Positions 1 through 10,540 of a stretch of DNA of 64,000 nucleotides are shown one piece after another (the first letter of the stretch is position 1; each line of letters starts with the position of its first letter). The DNA is from Adiantum capillus-veneris. Lineage: Eukaryota > Streptophyta > Polypodiopsida > Polypodiales > Pteridaceae. Both the position numbers and the translations under genes were made by a program. Where the stretch lies: NCBI GenBank assembly GCA_014529385.2, contig CM043942.1, forward strand, positions 34,556,469 through 34,620,468, in the 5' to 3' direction. Below the pieces are notes generated by a model that saw only the letters and a list, made by a program, of their open reading frames with translations, was not told where the DNA came from and searched no databases.

Positions 1-283
1 TTTGGTTTAGTTTATACAAGACTTCTCACCATGTGGTCTTTCAATTTTGCAGAGTGCTTTAAAAAACTACACATATGATTACTTGCAAAGATACCGAGTA
101 AGTTTAATACAACACCTGCTTACTATGTCGAGCCCCAGAGAACCTGAAGATAGCGGCTTGGACGACCGCACAATTGATATGACAATACATGACATTGTTA
201 GGAAATAAGACGTAGCTAAATAGATTTTTGAGTAGATTACTTAATGGAGAGAGATAGATTTCACACACAAGAGATTATAGAGT

Positions 284-307
284 AGAGAGAGAGAGAGAGA
301 GAGAGAG
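284..307. repeat. Short GA microsatellite
   Basis: About 12 GA units inside the intronic insertion. Confidence 0.9.
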
Positions 308-649
308 TACACACGATATACGTGGTTCACCCAATGTGGGCTACGTCCACGGAAAAGCAGCCACTCAATGGCTTTAGCACTTCAAAAGAAGAAGTAGTTT
401 ATAGAGGGATTAAACCCTTGATAGAGCTCCCGCCTTGCTTCACTCTCACCACCTCACACTCACCTTGTTGCATCAACTTTACACTATGAAATGTGTGTAG
501 AAATGGCCTCCTTTTAAAGGCCAAAAGGGCTGCCCTCTCTTATGAGAGGCAGCCATGTGTAGCCGCCCTTGTGCGAATAAGTCCAAATCGGACCCTCCAA
601 TCCGCCCATGTGTGGCCACCCTTGAGAAGACAAATCCGCTTTTTAATTC

Positions 650-732
650 GGCCACCGGCCACCGGCCATTGACTTCCGACCACCGGCCATCGGCCATTGA
701 CTACCGGCCACCGGCCAACCGACCGGTTGTTT
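650..732. repeat. CCGGCC-rich imperfect minisatellite
   Basis: Short units built on CACCGGCC and CATTGAC recur with small changes about six times. The block gives open frames on both strands that I read as artefacts of low complexity. Confidence 0.7.
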
Positions 733-2129
733 TCCGACCACTTTTCGGCCGCCTTCCGGCCATAATATTCCTGCAAAAAGGAATATTCCGACAAAAAAAA
801 AGTCTTGGGGGCCTCCGCCCCCGAGTCTAAAGTTGCCCCTGATTCTTGTCCGTGAAAATTTTGGTTTCCGGTGAGTGATTTTCCTTCAAGCATGATGGCT
901 TCTCCTCATAATGAGGGCCTTACAAATGTGCGCTTTTACCACAGAAAATTACAAGGGTAAATCAGGCTCCATACTTAACAGACGTGCCACCACGACAAAC
1001 CCCTGCATCAGATACAGTGGAATCACAACGGGCCGAGGGGGTCATATCAGCCGAAGATGAAAGAGCAGAGGATGAGGAAAGGTCAAATGAGCATATGGAA
1101 GGTGCTAGTGTACAACTAGAGGGGCTTATGGAGGAGACAATGAAAGAGCCAAGTTAGCCAGTGGAGGAGCCAAAAGAGCCTATGGATGAAACCCTGGATG
1201 AGGAAAGCAAGCCTAGGGATGAGCAAACTGATATGGATGAGGCAAGGATGGATGATGCAAGCCGGCCAACCGAGGCAGAGGAAAAGACCTTGGAGGAAAC
1301 CTTGAATGAGGCATAAAGAGCCATGGGGGAGACCCTTGATGAAGATGTGAATGATGACTATGAAGATGTAAATGATGAAGCTAAAGCAGAGGAGAGCAAC
1401 AACGACAACAACACTACAGAGACCCAGTATGGACCCTTGCTACCTGTAGATACGGTTGTTCCGGTAATGTCTATTCAAGTATGGCAAAATATGTTCAGCT
1501 TCTAACTACTTATATGTACTTGTCAACTTTTACAGAGGTTGATTATCTTGGACCTCAATGGATTGCTGCTGACGCGCGTGCCTCTCGGTGACACAGAACC
1601 CTTTGAGGATTTGCAAACATTTCGGATGGGAACTTGTCGAGTTGTGGTTCGTCGAGGAACCAAGGAATTTATTCAGTTTCTTCTTCCGCGCTTCAGAGTT
1701 GCCATATGGTCTTCAATGCAAAGGCAAAACTTGTCGCCACTAGTTACAATAGTTTGCGGTGTATGTGGCGCTCAAACGTCAAATTTTGCCTTTTTGTATG
1801 ATCAAAGAAAATGTGTTACCGTCGAGGGCCACTACCACCCTAAAAAACCACATTTACCTCTTTTGTACAAACCGTTTAGCCAAATCGGTGTACCCTTTGA
1901 TGCAACTAATACACTACTAATTGATGATACTCCTGAAAAGGGAGAACTAAATCCAGCGGAAACAACTATCCCACCACCTTCTTTCGAGGGGCATTCCTTT
2001 GATTTTTACCTTGAAGACATTCTGATTCCATACTTACAGAAATTGTATCTCAGTCCATTGTTCACAGACGAGTTTGTACTTTCTAATGAATTAAGATGAC
2101 TCTTCTATCATGTCTTTGTCTTGTCTAAC

Positions 2130-2132
<3 letters not shown>

Positions 2133-2202
<70 letters not shown>
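2133..2202. repeat. GA microsatellite, about 35 units
   Basis: An uninterrupted GA run of 70 bases between the converging 3' ends of the FCP1-like gene (stop at 2097) and the unrecognised gene on the other strand (stop at 2328). Confidence 0.97.
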
Positions 2203-2206
<4 letters not shown>

Positions 2207-2327
2207 ACATGCTAAAGAAATGTATTTCAAGCACACTTATATTCACAGGGCACAATTGACAAATGAGATCGAAAAAATTCATGTATTGAAAGTCATTCGT
2301 ATACACTTGGGTTCACAAGAATCTCTG

Positions 2328-3770
2328 TTACATTGACACTATTTCAACCCGACCATCCAACTCTTTGCACAAAATATCTTTTTCCCTTCGCCGCATCAGC
2401 TTACGGCCAGCTAGGAAAAAGGAAAAATCTGATAGGTCCCTGTCCATTGACTCTTCAATTATGTCATGCCACAACTGCAGAAGACTACGTAGCTTCCTTA
2501 TTGTAACCACCAACATTAGGCCATGCTCTTTATCAATCACTTCCACATCCACAACAAGATTATCTTCCAAACCTGCAGAAACCTGGTCCATAGGAATGTA
2601 CTTACCTTTGAGTAGTTGTGATCGCATATACCAAAAAGAGACTAACAGTGATTGGCTTGCAATCATGTACTTGACAACTAGAGTATCAAGCATGACCTCG
2701 CACTGTAAGCCAATCTCTTCCTTTACATACCATCCTGTGTCAAGAAGTTTGTCACAGGATGACTGCTGAAATGACTTGCACATGAACATAGTTTTTGTAA
2801 CACGGATATTGTAGCTATGAAACAACTCTATGAAGAGTGCAGCAGGACAGAAGTTTGCAATTCTAACCAGTTTGGTGGGAATAGAGCTACGTAGAGACCT
2901 CTGTATATCCTTGTAGAGCTTACTTCGAATTGCCTCCACCATTGTTTCCTCGGGAACTGGCCAGTCCACAGTGTTCCAATCGGTTGGTAGAGGCAGTTTC
3001 ACCAACATGCCATTCTTATTCCCTGAGCTGAGTTGGTAGAAGTGGTCATAGAAAAATATTCCTTCATCGGCCAGGCTTTTTCTCCTCCTCCCTGAATACT
3101 GTAGAGAACCAATGTGGGCATGAACAACAAGGAAGAGGCCTATTATGCACTCCACAGGCTCCCATTGCTCATAAGAAGAGGGATAAACATCTACAATATA
3201 TATAACAAGAGTTAAACTAAGAGTATCAATAAGTAAAAATGACAAATCTAATGTAGTTGAGCTGTGAAGAATGGAGACATTGCTCATAAGAAGAGGGATA
3301 AACATTGCAAAATATATAAGAAAAAATATAATGAGAGTATCAATAAGTGAAATGACAAATCAAATGAAGTTCAGATGTCAAGAGTACTTACAATTGCAAC
3401 GTGGTTGATGTATATCTGATACATTTCCACCGTTTGCTATCACGTCTGGATGGGTAAACACATGCTGAACAAGAACTTCCTTTACAGATCTTTTGCCGAA
3501 TTCAACTTTGAAATCCAACACTCTGGCCTTCCATGCTGAGTGGTAAACATTGATACCACTAGACCTCTTGGGTCTTCTTGGTTGCATGAGGACCCATGAA
3601 CCTTTGTTTATCCTTTGTTCAACCCATTGGTTCTCTGCACTTATTGAAGTTGATATTGTAATTGAGGATATGCTACTACTTGGCCTTCTAGGCAAAGTGC
3701 AGCTGTTGGTTGTTGGTGTGAGAGACAGTAAACACGTAGAGCTTCGTGGGCGAGAAGACGTGGAAGCCAT
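2328..3770 (-). CDS. Unrecognised two-exon gene, about 413 residues
   Basis: Exon 1 runs from the ATG at 3770 to 3392 (379 bases). The donor is GTAAGT, the intron is 201 bases (3391-3191) and ends in TTGTAG. Exon 2 is 3190-2328 (863 bases). The exons join in phase with no stop, giving 413 residues. The first 45 residues are rich in Ser, Thr and Arg and poor in acids, as in chloroplast or mitochondrial transit peptides; this is inference. The middle is hydrophobic with Trp-rich stretches (YEQWEPVE, WNTVDWPVPEE), and the C-terminus is basic (GRKLMRRREKD). I recognise no domain. An intact spliced frame among decayed neighbours suggests a working host gene. It converges on the FCP1-like gene, with 228 bases between the stops. 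Confidence 0.6.
3163..3372 (-). repeat. Tandem duplication spanning an intron-exon junction
   Basis: Two copies of about 95 bases (about 3163-3258 and 3279-3372) each hold the end of the intron and the first bases of exon 2. In the copy used by the gene model the junction reads GTAG then ATGTTTATCC. In the other copy the same place reads TTTTGCAATG, with no AG at that position, so it should not work as an acceptor there. Confidence 0.7.
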
Positions 3771-4062
3771 AGCTCTCAGAGAAAAGCTTTAGTGGAGGGA
3801 GATTCACTTTGAAAGCATTCTAATGGAGGGAAAGTGTTTTAGAATTCCAATATCTTGTGCGGGCTTAATGGTCACCCTCGAGTACGTTAATGACCATAAG
3901 AGAATATCAGCAGTGGGACCACTGGCAAGCACCTAACAACTCAGTAAAAGCAAGGAAGTTACGATGCCACAATCCTAGATTCGTGAAATTTTTTAGGCTA
4001 TTTTTCTATTTTTTGAGTCTTTCCATGTACTTTCGTACTTAACGTAGCCCTCCTGCTCATTG
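3771..4062. other. Intergenic stretch, 5' side of the unrecognised gene
   Basis: This should hold the promoter of the minus-strand gene. I see no clear TATA box and no gene. The right half passes into the decayed 5' end of element X1. Confidence 0.3.
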
Positions 4063-4509
4063 GACGCGCTCTATTTTTCTCTCTCTTCATATGGCCCTCC
4101 AAATGACCTCCAAAATTTCCTAATGAGAAATTTGAAAGCTAGGCCTATGCCATCAGTCTCTAGTAAAACACAGTTTCTGATGCAGATAGATGCACACGAT
4201 TGTATCAAAGACAAAATCACTGGTAGATATCCTTTAAATGAAAATCAAGAAATGTCAAAAACATTGAGAAAAACGAGAAAGGAAACTCATGCAAAACCTA
4301 AAGACTAGGACAAGGATTCAACCATGACACCAGTTGAACGAAGAAAGAAGTATCAAGAGTTGAAGAAAGCTCTAAAGGAGATATATACAACTGAAATGAA
4401 AAACATTGAGGAGGATGGTAAAAATATAATGAGTAATTCATCCCATTACAAGAAATATACTCTCCAAGGCCAAAAAATCATAGTCGAGCAACCTATCAGG
4501 GAACTATGA
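4063..4509 (+). pseudogene. Decayed coding region upstream of the X1 reverse transcriptase
   Basis: Two open pieces (4060-4308 and 4324-4509) rich in Lys and Glu precede the RT. No gag zinc knuckle or protease motif is visible. They probably belong to the gag-pol linker of X1, but this is inference from position. A start in the usual sense cannot be assigned. Confidence 0.35.
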
Positions 4510-4557
4510 AAATAGGGTGAGTCCTACGAAGGACCTAAAACCGCAAACAGGATATAT

Positions 4558-5881
4558 CTGGCCAAATCAGGAGAAGAGCCTAGACCTACTTACATTGCAA
4601 ACAACCTGACAAAAGAAGAAGAAGAGCTTTTGTTAAGCTTACTAAAAGAATACCGATATATCTTTTCTTGGTCTTATAAAGATCTCAAGGGTGTTGATCT
4701 AGAAATCTGTCAACATACCATATCTATGAGAGATGATGCGAAACCAAGCAAACAAAGGCCATATACTAAAGGAGATAGAAAAGAAGATCAAAGAAGAGAT
4801 AGAAAAGCTAAAGGAAGCCAAATTCATTTATGAAATTGAACACACAAATTGGGTGTCTCCAATTGTGGTAGTACCCAAGAAAAATGAAAAATTACGGGTG
4901 TGTGTCAATCTCAAGAAAGTGAATGCAGCTACCATTAGAGACAACTTTCCTCTTCCAATCACTGAGCATGTTCTACAACGAGTTGCAGGAAAATAAGCTT
5001 ATAGCTTTTTAGATGGCTTTTTGGGATACAATCAACTCTTGGTTGACCCTAAAGATCAACATAAAACTCCCTTTGCAACAACTGAATGGGGTATCTTTGC
5101 CTATCGGGTTATGCCTTTTGGGTTAACTAATGCTCCTACCACCTTTCAAAGATTGATGAGCCATGCTTTTAAAATATCTTTGAAATTTCTTGGAAATAAA
5201 TATGGATGATCTATATGTACATTCATCAATCCAAGCTGATCCTTTTTTGAACACCTCAAAAAGGTATTCAAAAAATGTACACTTTATAGGATTTGCTTAA
5301 ATCCTAAAAAGTGCACTTTTATGGGTAGACAAGGAAAAATTCTTGGACATATAGTGTCTAAAAATGGCATAGCTACTAATATGGATAAAATTCATGTTAT
5401 TGTTGTTGATTTTCCTAGATCGACAACAGTCAAAGGGGTTCAAGCTTTCATGGGACATTGTGGATATTACAGACGATTCAAGTACATGTACGCTATAATT
5501 ACAAAACCTATGTACAACTTGATTACACACTTTGAATGGACTAATGAGTGTGAAGAATCCTTCATGAAGCTTAAGCAAGCTCTCACTTCAGCTTCAATAT
5601 TGAAAGCACCAGAATGGAATAAGATATTCCACAAGAAAATTGATTTTCTTGTTTCTTATGCTAGTAGACACTTGAATATGGTAGAGAAAAACTATACAAC
5701 CACAGAAAGGGAAGGATTAGTGATGATCTCTGCCATAAAAAAGTATAGATATTACCTATTAGGAAACAAAATTGTGTTCTTCGTGGACCACCAAGCCTTA
5801 TTGTACTTGGTCAACAAGCCATGGAACACAGGCATAATAGTGAGATGGTTCATCATTCTTTTGGAATTTGATTTCACTATA
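4558..5881 (+). pseudogene. X1 reverse transcriptase and first part of RNase H
   Basis: The order matches Ty3 pol. First comes a pre-RT region (RPTYIANN, LLKEYRYIFSWSY), then palm motifs VSPIVVVPKK and RVCVNL, then FLDGFLGYNQ, HKTPFATTEWG and MPFGLTNAPTTFQR. The MDDLYV catalytic block is at about 5199-5216, with the two Asp kept. The connection and RNase H start follow (GHIVSKNG, TTTEREGL, FVDHQALLYLV). It is broken by a frameshift near 4800, a TAA near 4995 and a frameshift around the MDD block. The part that should hold the first RNase H Asp, between about 5630 and 5640, is deleted. The reading frame runs without a stop into the target site of the solo LTR at 5877 and resumes after 8871. 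Confidence 0.8.
5877..5881 (+). repeat. Target site duplication CTATA, left copy
   Basis: CTATA lies directly before the TGTAAGG start of the solo LTR and again directly after its ACCTCACA end (8867-8871). Confidence 0.85.
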
Positions 5882-6483
5882 TGTAAGGTCTCTACTTTCG
5901 AATTTCACACAAGTTCTATTACGCATTTGAATTTTTTTTAACCATCACTCATTATTTAAGATATTCGAGTTCAAATTATGAATCGTAGGTTGAGAAAACC
6001 TAGAATTTAAAATTTACGCTACATGTTTAGCTATATGAATCAATAACTAACTTATTGCAAGACTTATTTACTGATTGTATAATTTTCTTTTACTACCGTA
6101 AAGTTAATATAAGACTGTAAAGTTTAACTTAAAAATGTAAAGTAAATTATCATTAAGGAAATAAATAAAATAATTATAAAGACAAAAGAATACACAGGGA
6201 TGACAAATGAAGGCACATGGACTCACTTGGACTCACATAGGAGGGGACAAAGTGGGACACACTGTCACATGAAAAGGAGAGGCTAGTCTTGACTAATCTT
6301 AATGAGGGGGGGCTGTGTGGCCTTATCTTTTGATGATAATGACAAAGTGGTCAAGCTGATGGGTACCACAAGGGTACCAAAAACGTGGGTATGATTTTTG
6401 GGAAAAATAAATAAATATTTTTTTTAAATTTTTTTAAAAAAATTAATTTTTTTGGGAAAAAAAGTTGAACGTTTTCTTTTCTG

Positions 6484-6491
6484 CTATAAAT
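6484..6491 (+). promoter_or_regulatory. TATA box of the solo LTR
   Basis: TATAAATA in the context GCTATAAATAGAGC, about 1.17 kb upstream of the gag-start exon in the same LTR. The position suits a U3/R border. The start of transcription itself is not visible. Confidence 0.6.
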
Positions 6492-6649
6492 AGAGCATCC
6501 ATGCTCACACTTTAGACATAGAGGTTGCCTCTATAGCGCTCACGAAGTGCTGCCACTTCTCTTAGAGAGAAGGCGTCCACAAACAACTAAGAGAGCAAAA
6601 AATCTAGTGGACTAATAAGGTGCGTATTAATTAAGCATTCAATTAACTT

Positions 6650-7200
6650 TAAGAATGATGTATGTGTGCTATCTCTTACTCTAATCTCTCTAATAGATTA
6701 GTAAGATTCAAGTAGCTATGTGTGTGTGTGTGCTATCTCTTACTCTAATCTCTCTAATAGATTAGTAAGATTCAATTAGTTTTAAGAAGGATATGTATGT
6801 GTGTGTGCTATCTTTTACTCTAATCTCTCTAATAGATTAGTAAGATTCAATTAGTTTTAAGAAGGATATGTGTGTGTGTGCTATCTCTTACTCTAATTTC
6901 TCTAATAGATTAGTTAGATTCAATTAGTTTTAAGAAGGATATGTGTGCGTGTGTGTGTGCTATCTCTTACTCTAATTTCTCTAATAGATTAGTAAGATTC
7001 AATTAGTTTTAAGAAGGATATGTGTATGTGTGTGCTATCTCTTACTCTAATCTCTCTAATAGATTAGTAAGATTCAATTAGCTTTAGAAAAGGATGTGTG
7101 TGTGTTCTCTTTTACTCTAATCTTTCTAATGGATTAGTAAGATTCAATTAACTTTAGAAAAGATGTGTGTGTATGTTTTCTCTTACTTTAATTTCTCTAA
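6650..7200 (+). repeat. Tandem repeat, 7 to 8 units of 64-80 bp
   Basis: Each unit holds TGTGTGCTATCTC, TTACTCTAATCTCTC and TAATAGATTAGTAAG, then TTCAATTAGTTTTAAG. Units start near 6667, 6731, 6807, 6878, 6958, 7033 and 7107, with a weaker one near 7178. Part of each unit (CTCTAAT ... ATTAG) is a short inverted repeat. The array lies in the transcribed leader, between the TATA box and the gag-start exon. Confidence 0.85.
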
Positions 7201-7653
7201 GTATACCTACTCTCTCTAGTTAGTACATCTTCACTATTAACTTATGCATAGTTAATTGGAAGTTAATACATAAGAGAACTCATCATATTCTTATTATACA
7301 TGATGAAATTCTCATTCAACAATTTTATTGTCAATTAGATTAAGTAGAATTTTGAATAATACTAAAAACTGATTTAGTTGAAGTATAGAATGGAGGTTAG
7401 AATTCGATTATAAATGTCATGCATAAAAGTAATACAATCCTAAACTTTCACTCGTAGTTTACACACTTAATTTTTGATTAATTAAAATCAACAAATATTT
7501 GATGTATAGAAATTAGATGTAGAACAACAACACTAAGTGTGAATCCAAGTTGGCGAGGGTTCAAATTACAGACTCTCTTTGGAAATAAGAGATTACTAGG
7601 GAAATTGACCAATTTAAAGTTCTAAGTGTATAACATAAGTGTAGTACAAAAAT

Positions 7654-7776
7654 ATGCCTCCAAAGCGTGCTCGAACACAAGGCGCTAATGATCATGAAGC
7701 CGGTACAAGCAACGGGGGAACTCCTGCGGAACATGCTATGTCTCCACCAATCGCACCAATCGGAGCTATAATACAG
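7654..7776 (+). CDS. LTR-embedded gag first exon (solo LTR)
   Basis: Forty-one codons from ATG, starting MPPKRARTQGANDHEAGTSN, followed by a splice donor (CAG then GTTAGT) in phase 0. The LTRs of element C hold the matching exon with the pattern M-x-P-x-K-R and a GA-x-D-x-EAGTSN motif, also followed by a donor in phase 0. Both the protein pattern and the splice phase have survived although most of the surrounding DNA has diverged. The product would be the basic N-terminus of Gag. Here it is a relic, because the rest of the element is gone. Confidence 0.55.
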
Positions 7777-8866
7777 GTTAGTATTGTAGTTTCAAGTTAT
7801 GCATCATTGCATATGCGAGACCATAGAAATATAATATTTACCTTATGAAAAGAAAACACGGACAGAAACCACGGGGCTTAACCCCAAGAAACTCGGCATA
7901 GGTTTGACAAGTAGGAAAGATTGTCTGGTTAAACTGGTTGCTATAGGAAAGAATGTTTGTCCAAAACCTTCGGTATGGTTTCTCTCAAGTCTCTCTACTT
8001 ATTAGCGATGGCATTATGTGGCAGTTGCTGAGGCGTGAGATGACGCCAGGATGGCACCGCTGATGCTGTGGTGGGAGTACACCCAAATTAGCCCAGCTGG
8101 ATACTGCAGTTTTGTTTTGCTGTGGCGTGAGTATGACGCCCAGATTGGCACCGTTGTTGCTATGGCGAGAGTACGTCCAAATTAGCACAACGAGTACTTG
8201 TCGAGAGCGGTATGGGACGCTCACGAGGACAAGTGTTTTTATAAATAATGTATATACCGATCGGACATAATAGCGTCAGTAGAGATTCTTGAGTGAACCT
8301 AACCCAAGGGTTGTTTGTTTAAAATTGGACGACTTCTTGTTTGACTATTGTTTGTAATACTGTTTGAAGGGCTATTTTAAACGAACCAGTATCATAAATA
8401 AAGTAAAGGAACATGTATGTTTAAACAGTGTGGTAGTAATTAGATAACAAAAGAAGGGTGAGTGTGGTGTGGAAAGTGGGAGAATGATACCCCGATGGTA
8501 TCATTCTATGGACGGGTGGACCCGATGAGTCGGGTAACTTTCCAACGCTAGAAATTGTTTTTTTTTTAAGTCATAAATCTCAAAAGAGACAAACCTTGGC
8601 GGCTGTGCTTCTGAAACATGGGGAAAAAAGCGCACAAGTTGGTCACTCTAAGATTTATACTTTTAGGTATAATTGATTATAGATAGTTTTTAGATAGGGT
8701 TATGGTGGTCACGCTCCGCCATAGCGAGATAGGACCAATCCTTCACTAATGGTTCATGCCCGTGGCTACGTAGTAGATAAGGCAATGTCCGTTGGTTTTT
8801 CTTTTTTAGGATTGGAGACCTATCAAAGGTACTCCGCTCCTCTCAAAAAGGGGCATGAACCTCACA

Positions 8867-8871
8867 CTATA
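8867..8871 (+). repeat. Target site duplication CTATA, right copy
   Basis: It follows the ACCTCACA end of the solo LTR. The RNase H frame of X1 continues straight after it. Confidence 0.85.
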
Positions 8872-10540
8872 GTTGTGAAAAAGGGCACCACTCATCAAAG
8901 AGACGATCATTTGTCAAGGATTGGTTCAAGCGAACTACCTAAGGGAGTAGACAATGATCTACCAGACGCATATCTATTCTCCATGGAAATGGTACCTTGA
9001 TGGTCGAAAAAAATGGTATCATTGATGACCATAGCTCAAGTGGATTTGCAAATACCACTTCCTATTACAATAGGATTAATTGAGCAATCGGCTACGTCCC
9101 AATTACTAGCTGGAAGGCTATACAAAAGAAATCGAGATGGAATATTTCTTTTGTGTATGAATCCTGAAGAGAAAACCCAACACCTAAGTGAAACACATAT
9201 TACCATAGTAGGACTTCACTTTGCAGAAGACCAAACTATGCAAAGGATCTAGAGACTTGGAGTATTTTGGCCAACTATGAGGAGTGATGTTCACTCATTT
9301 GTAAAAAAATGTCCTCAATGCCAAAAACAAGCACCCATACGTCACATGACATCGTTCCAAATATCACTTGTTCCTAAGTGGAGTAACTATCTAGTTGCTT
9401 ACTTATCAAGTCGAACATTTCCTAAGGATATGAGGAAACATCGCCAAAGAGTAATTGAAGCTGAAGCAAGGGACTATCCTCTTATTGGAAACCAATTGTA
9501 TCGAAGAGGTAAGGATCAACATTTGCGTCTTTGTGCAAATGAATACGAATATATTACCATTATAGAACAAGCACATGCTGGATTAGCTGGAGGTCACTTT
9601 TCTAGTGAGACCACCGTAAGAGCAATTTAATGGCAGGCATATGGTGGCCAACACTTTTTGCAGATGCCAAAGAATATGTTCGAAGGTGTGATGTATGTCA
9701 ACGAGAAACAATGCCAACCCGTGTAGATAGCATGTCCTTAAGACCAATGATGGGGGCTAGAGCTTTTGAAGAATGGGGTATAGACTTTGTTGGGCCAATA
9801 GTACAGCCACCTGCTTATAGAACCCAAGCTCAATATATTATTGTAGCTACTACGGACTATTTGACCAAGTGGGCCGAGGCTAAAGCAACTCAAAAGAATG
9901 ATGCCAGAACCACAACCGCATTCTTGTATGATAATGTGTTCACAAGATATGGATTGCCAATAGAAATTATTAGTGATAGGGGAGCTCATTTCCTCAATGA
10001 GGTAACTGAGTATCTACTTAATGAATTAGCTAATCAGCTCCCTATCACCCACAAGAAAATGACAAGCTGAGCATACGAATAAAATTCTTAGCTCGATATT
10101 GACTAAAGTGGTTAGTTTAGGACAAATAGATTGGGAAATAAATCTCCATGCTGCTTTATGGGCTTATCAAGTTTCATTCAAAACAGCTTTAAATGCTATA
10201 CCCTTTAACCTTGTTTATGGTCTTGATGCCATACTGCCAACATAATTTCTATTGTCGACACTAAGGGTAGCTAAGGATCTTGAGTGGACTGGACATGAAC
10301 TGTCAGGGAGGCTTGAATATTTAGAAAAGCTTGATGAGCAAAGGCTAATAGCTGTAGCTCACATCTATGCACAAAAGTGGAAACAAAGACAGTTTTTTGA
10401 TTCCCATCTAATCACAAAAACCTTCAAAAAAGGAGACTTAGTTTTAGTCGATTCCCTTAAGCAACACATTCCCAAGTTTAAGTAAAAGGGAAACGGACCA
10501 TTTATCATTGAAGATGTATCTCCGAGTGGAGCAGTTAGGT
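8872..10540 (+). pseudogene. X1 RNase H end and integrase with two zinc-binding domains
   Basis: The frame opens with the end of RNase H (HQRDDHLSRI, then PDAYLF). A first zinc-binding unit follows (GRLYKRNRDG ... CPQCQK, about 9111-9328). A second unit of the same plan comes next (NQLYRRGKDQ ... CDVCQRE, about 9491-9708). The catalytic core has its first Asp in WGIDFVGP (9775-9798) and its second in SDRGAHF (about 9973). The region with the catalytic Glu is frameshifted near 10050. The C-terminal part (about 10252-10540) looks like the usual integrase tail. Stops at about 8998, 9250 and 9628 and several frameshifts make it non-functional. It would join cDNA into the host genome. X2 has the same domain layout. 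Confidence 0.8.

Larger units (their letters stand above)
196..924. mobile_element. Putative solo LTR or small non-autonomous LTR element inside the intron
   Basis: The segment begins TGTTAGG and ends CCTTACA, nearly inverted ends of the TG...CA kind. It holds a short GA run (284-307), a block around 321-352 (CGTGGTTCACCC ... TACGTCCACGG) of a type I associate with plant LTR repeats, and a GGCC-rich block. I could not find a matching target duplication on the two sides (GACAT against AATGT), so the limits and class are uncertain. It has no coding capacity. Confidence 0.35.
98..944 (+). other. Intron of the FCP1-like gene, enlarged by an insertion
   Basis: The donor GTAAGT is at 98 and the acceptor is at 942-944 (ACCACAG). 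Most of the 847 bases is repeat-like DNA (about 196-924), while the second intron of the gene is only 72 bases. The intron edges look like ordinary plant intron sequence. Confidence 0.5.
53..2099 (+). pseudogene. FCP1/NIF-like HAD phosphatase gene, three exons, N-terminal part broken
   Basis: I read three exons, 53-97, 945-1463 and 1536-2099, all joined in phase 0 by GT-AG introns of 847 and 72 bases. The last exon encodes an FCP1/NIF-type HAD domain: DLNGLLL (motif I, with the nucleophile Asp kept and the second Asp changed to Asn), a WSS motif, and LLIDDTPEKG (motif IV). This matches the plant subfamily annotated as C-terminal-domain small phosphatase-like, in which DLNG is usual. The middle exon is very acidic (repeated MDE and MEE) and has in-frame stops at 1155 (TAG) and 1314 (TAA). 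The gene is therefore either broken or translated only from the ATG at 1323, which would give about 234 residues. Earlier exons lie outside the window. The splice model is inference; the HAD assignment is fairly sure. Confidence 0.65.
5882..8866 (+). mobile_element. Solo LTR, 2985 bp, related to the LTR of element C
   Basis: It starts TGTAAGGTCTCT and ends ACCTCACA, the same ends as the LTRs of element C, and is flanked by CTATA on both sides. Removing it with one CTATA restores an open RNase H frame in X1. Internally it has a TATA box (about 6484), a 7-8 fold tandem repeat (6650-7200), a short gag-start exon (7654-7776), and a 3' third sharing words with C such as GTGGTAGTAATTAG and GAAACATGGGGAAAAA. 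No internal element sequence remains, so it arose by LTR-LTR recombination. It is clearly diverged from C, so it is an older member of the family or of a sister family. Confidence 0.85.

Noticed and set aside
540-893. ORFs on both strands at 479-893
   Set aside because: They lie within the intronic LTR-like repeat and its CCGGCC minisatellite. The repeated WPVV-type peptides mirror the DNA repeat.
6650-7200. Regular repeats as a possible CRISPR array
   Set aside because: Units adjoin without unique spacers, the genome is a plant's, and no cas genes are present. It is a minisatellite in an LTR.
8749-8866. Start of the ORF at 8749 as the beginning of an integrase gene
   Set aside because: The first 39 codons are LTR sequence; the RNase H frame enters only after the target duplication at 8867-8871.
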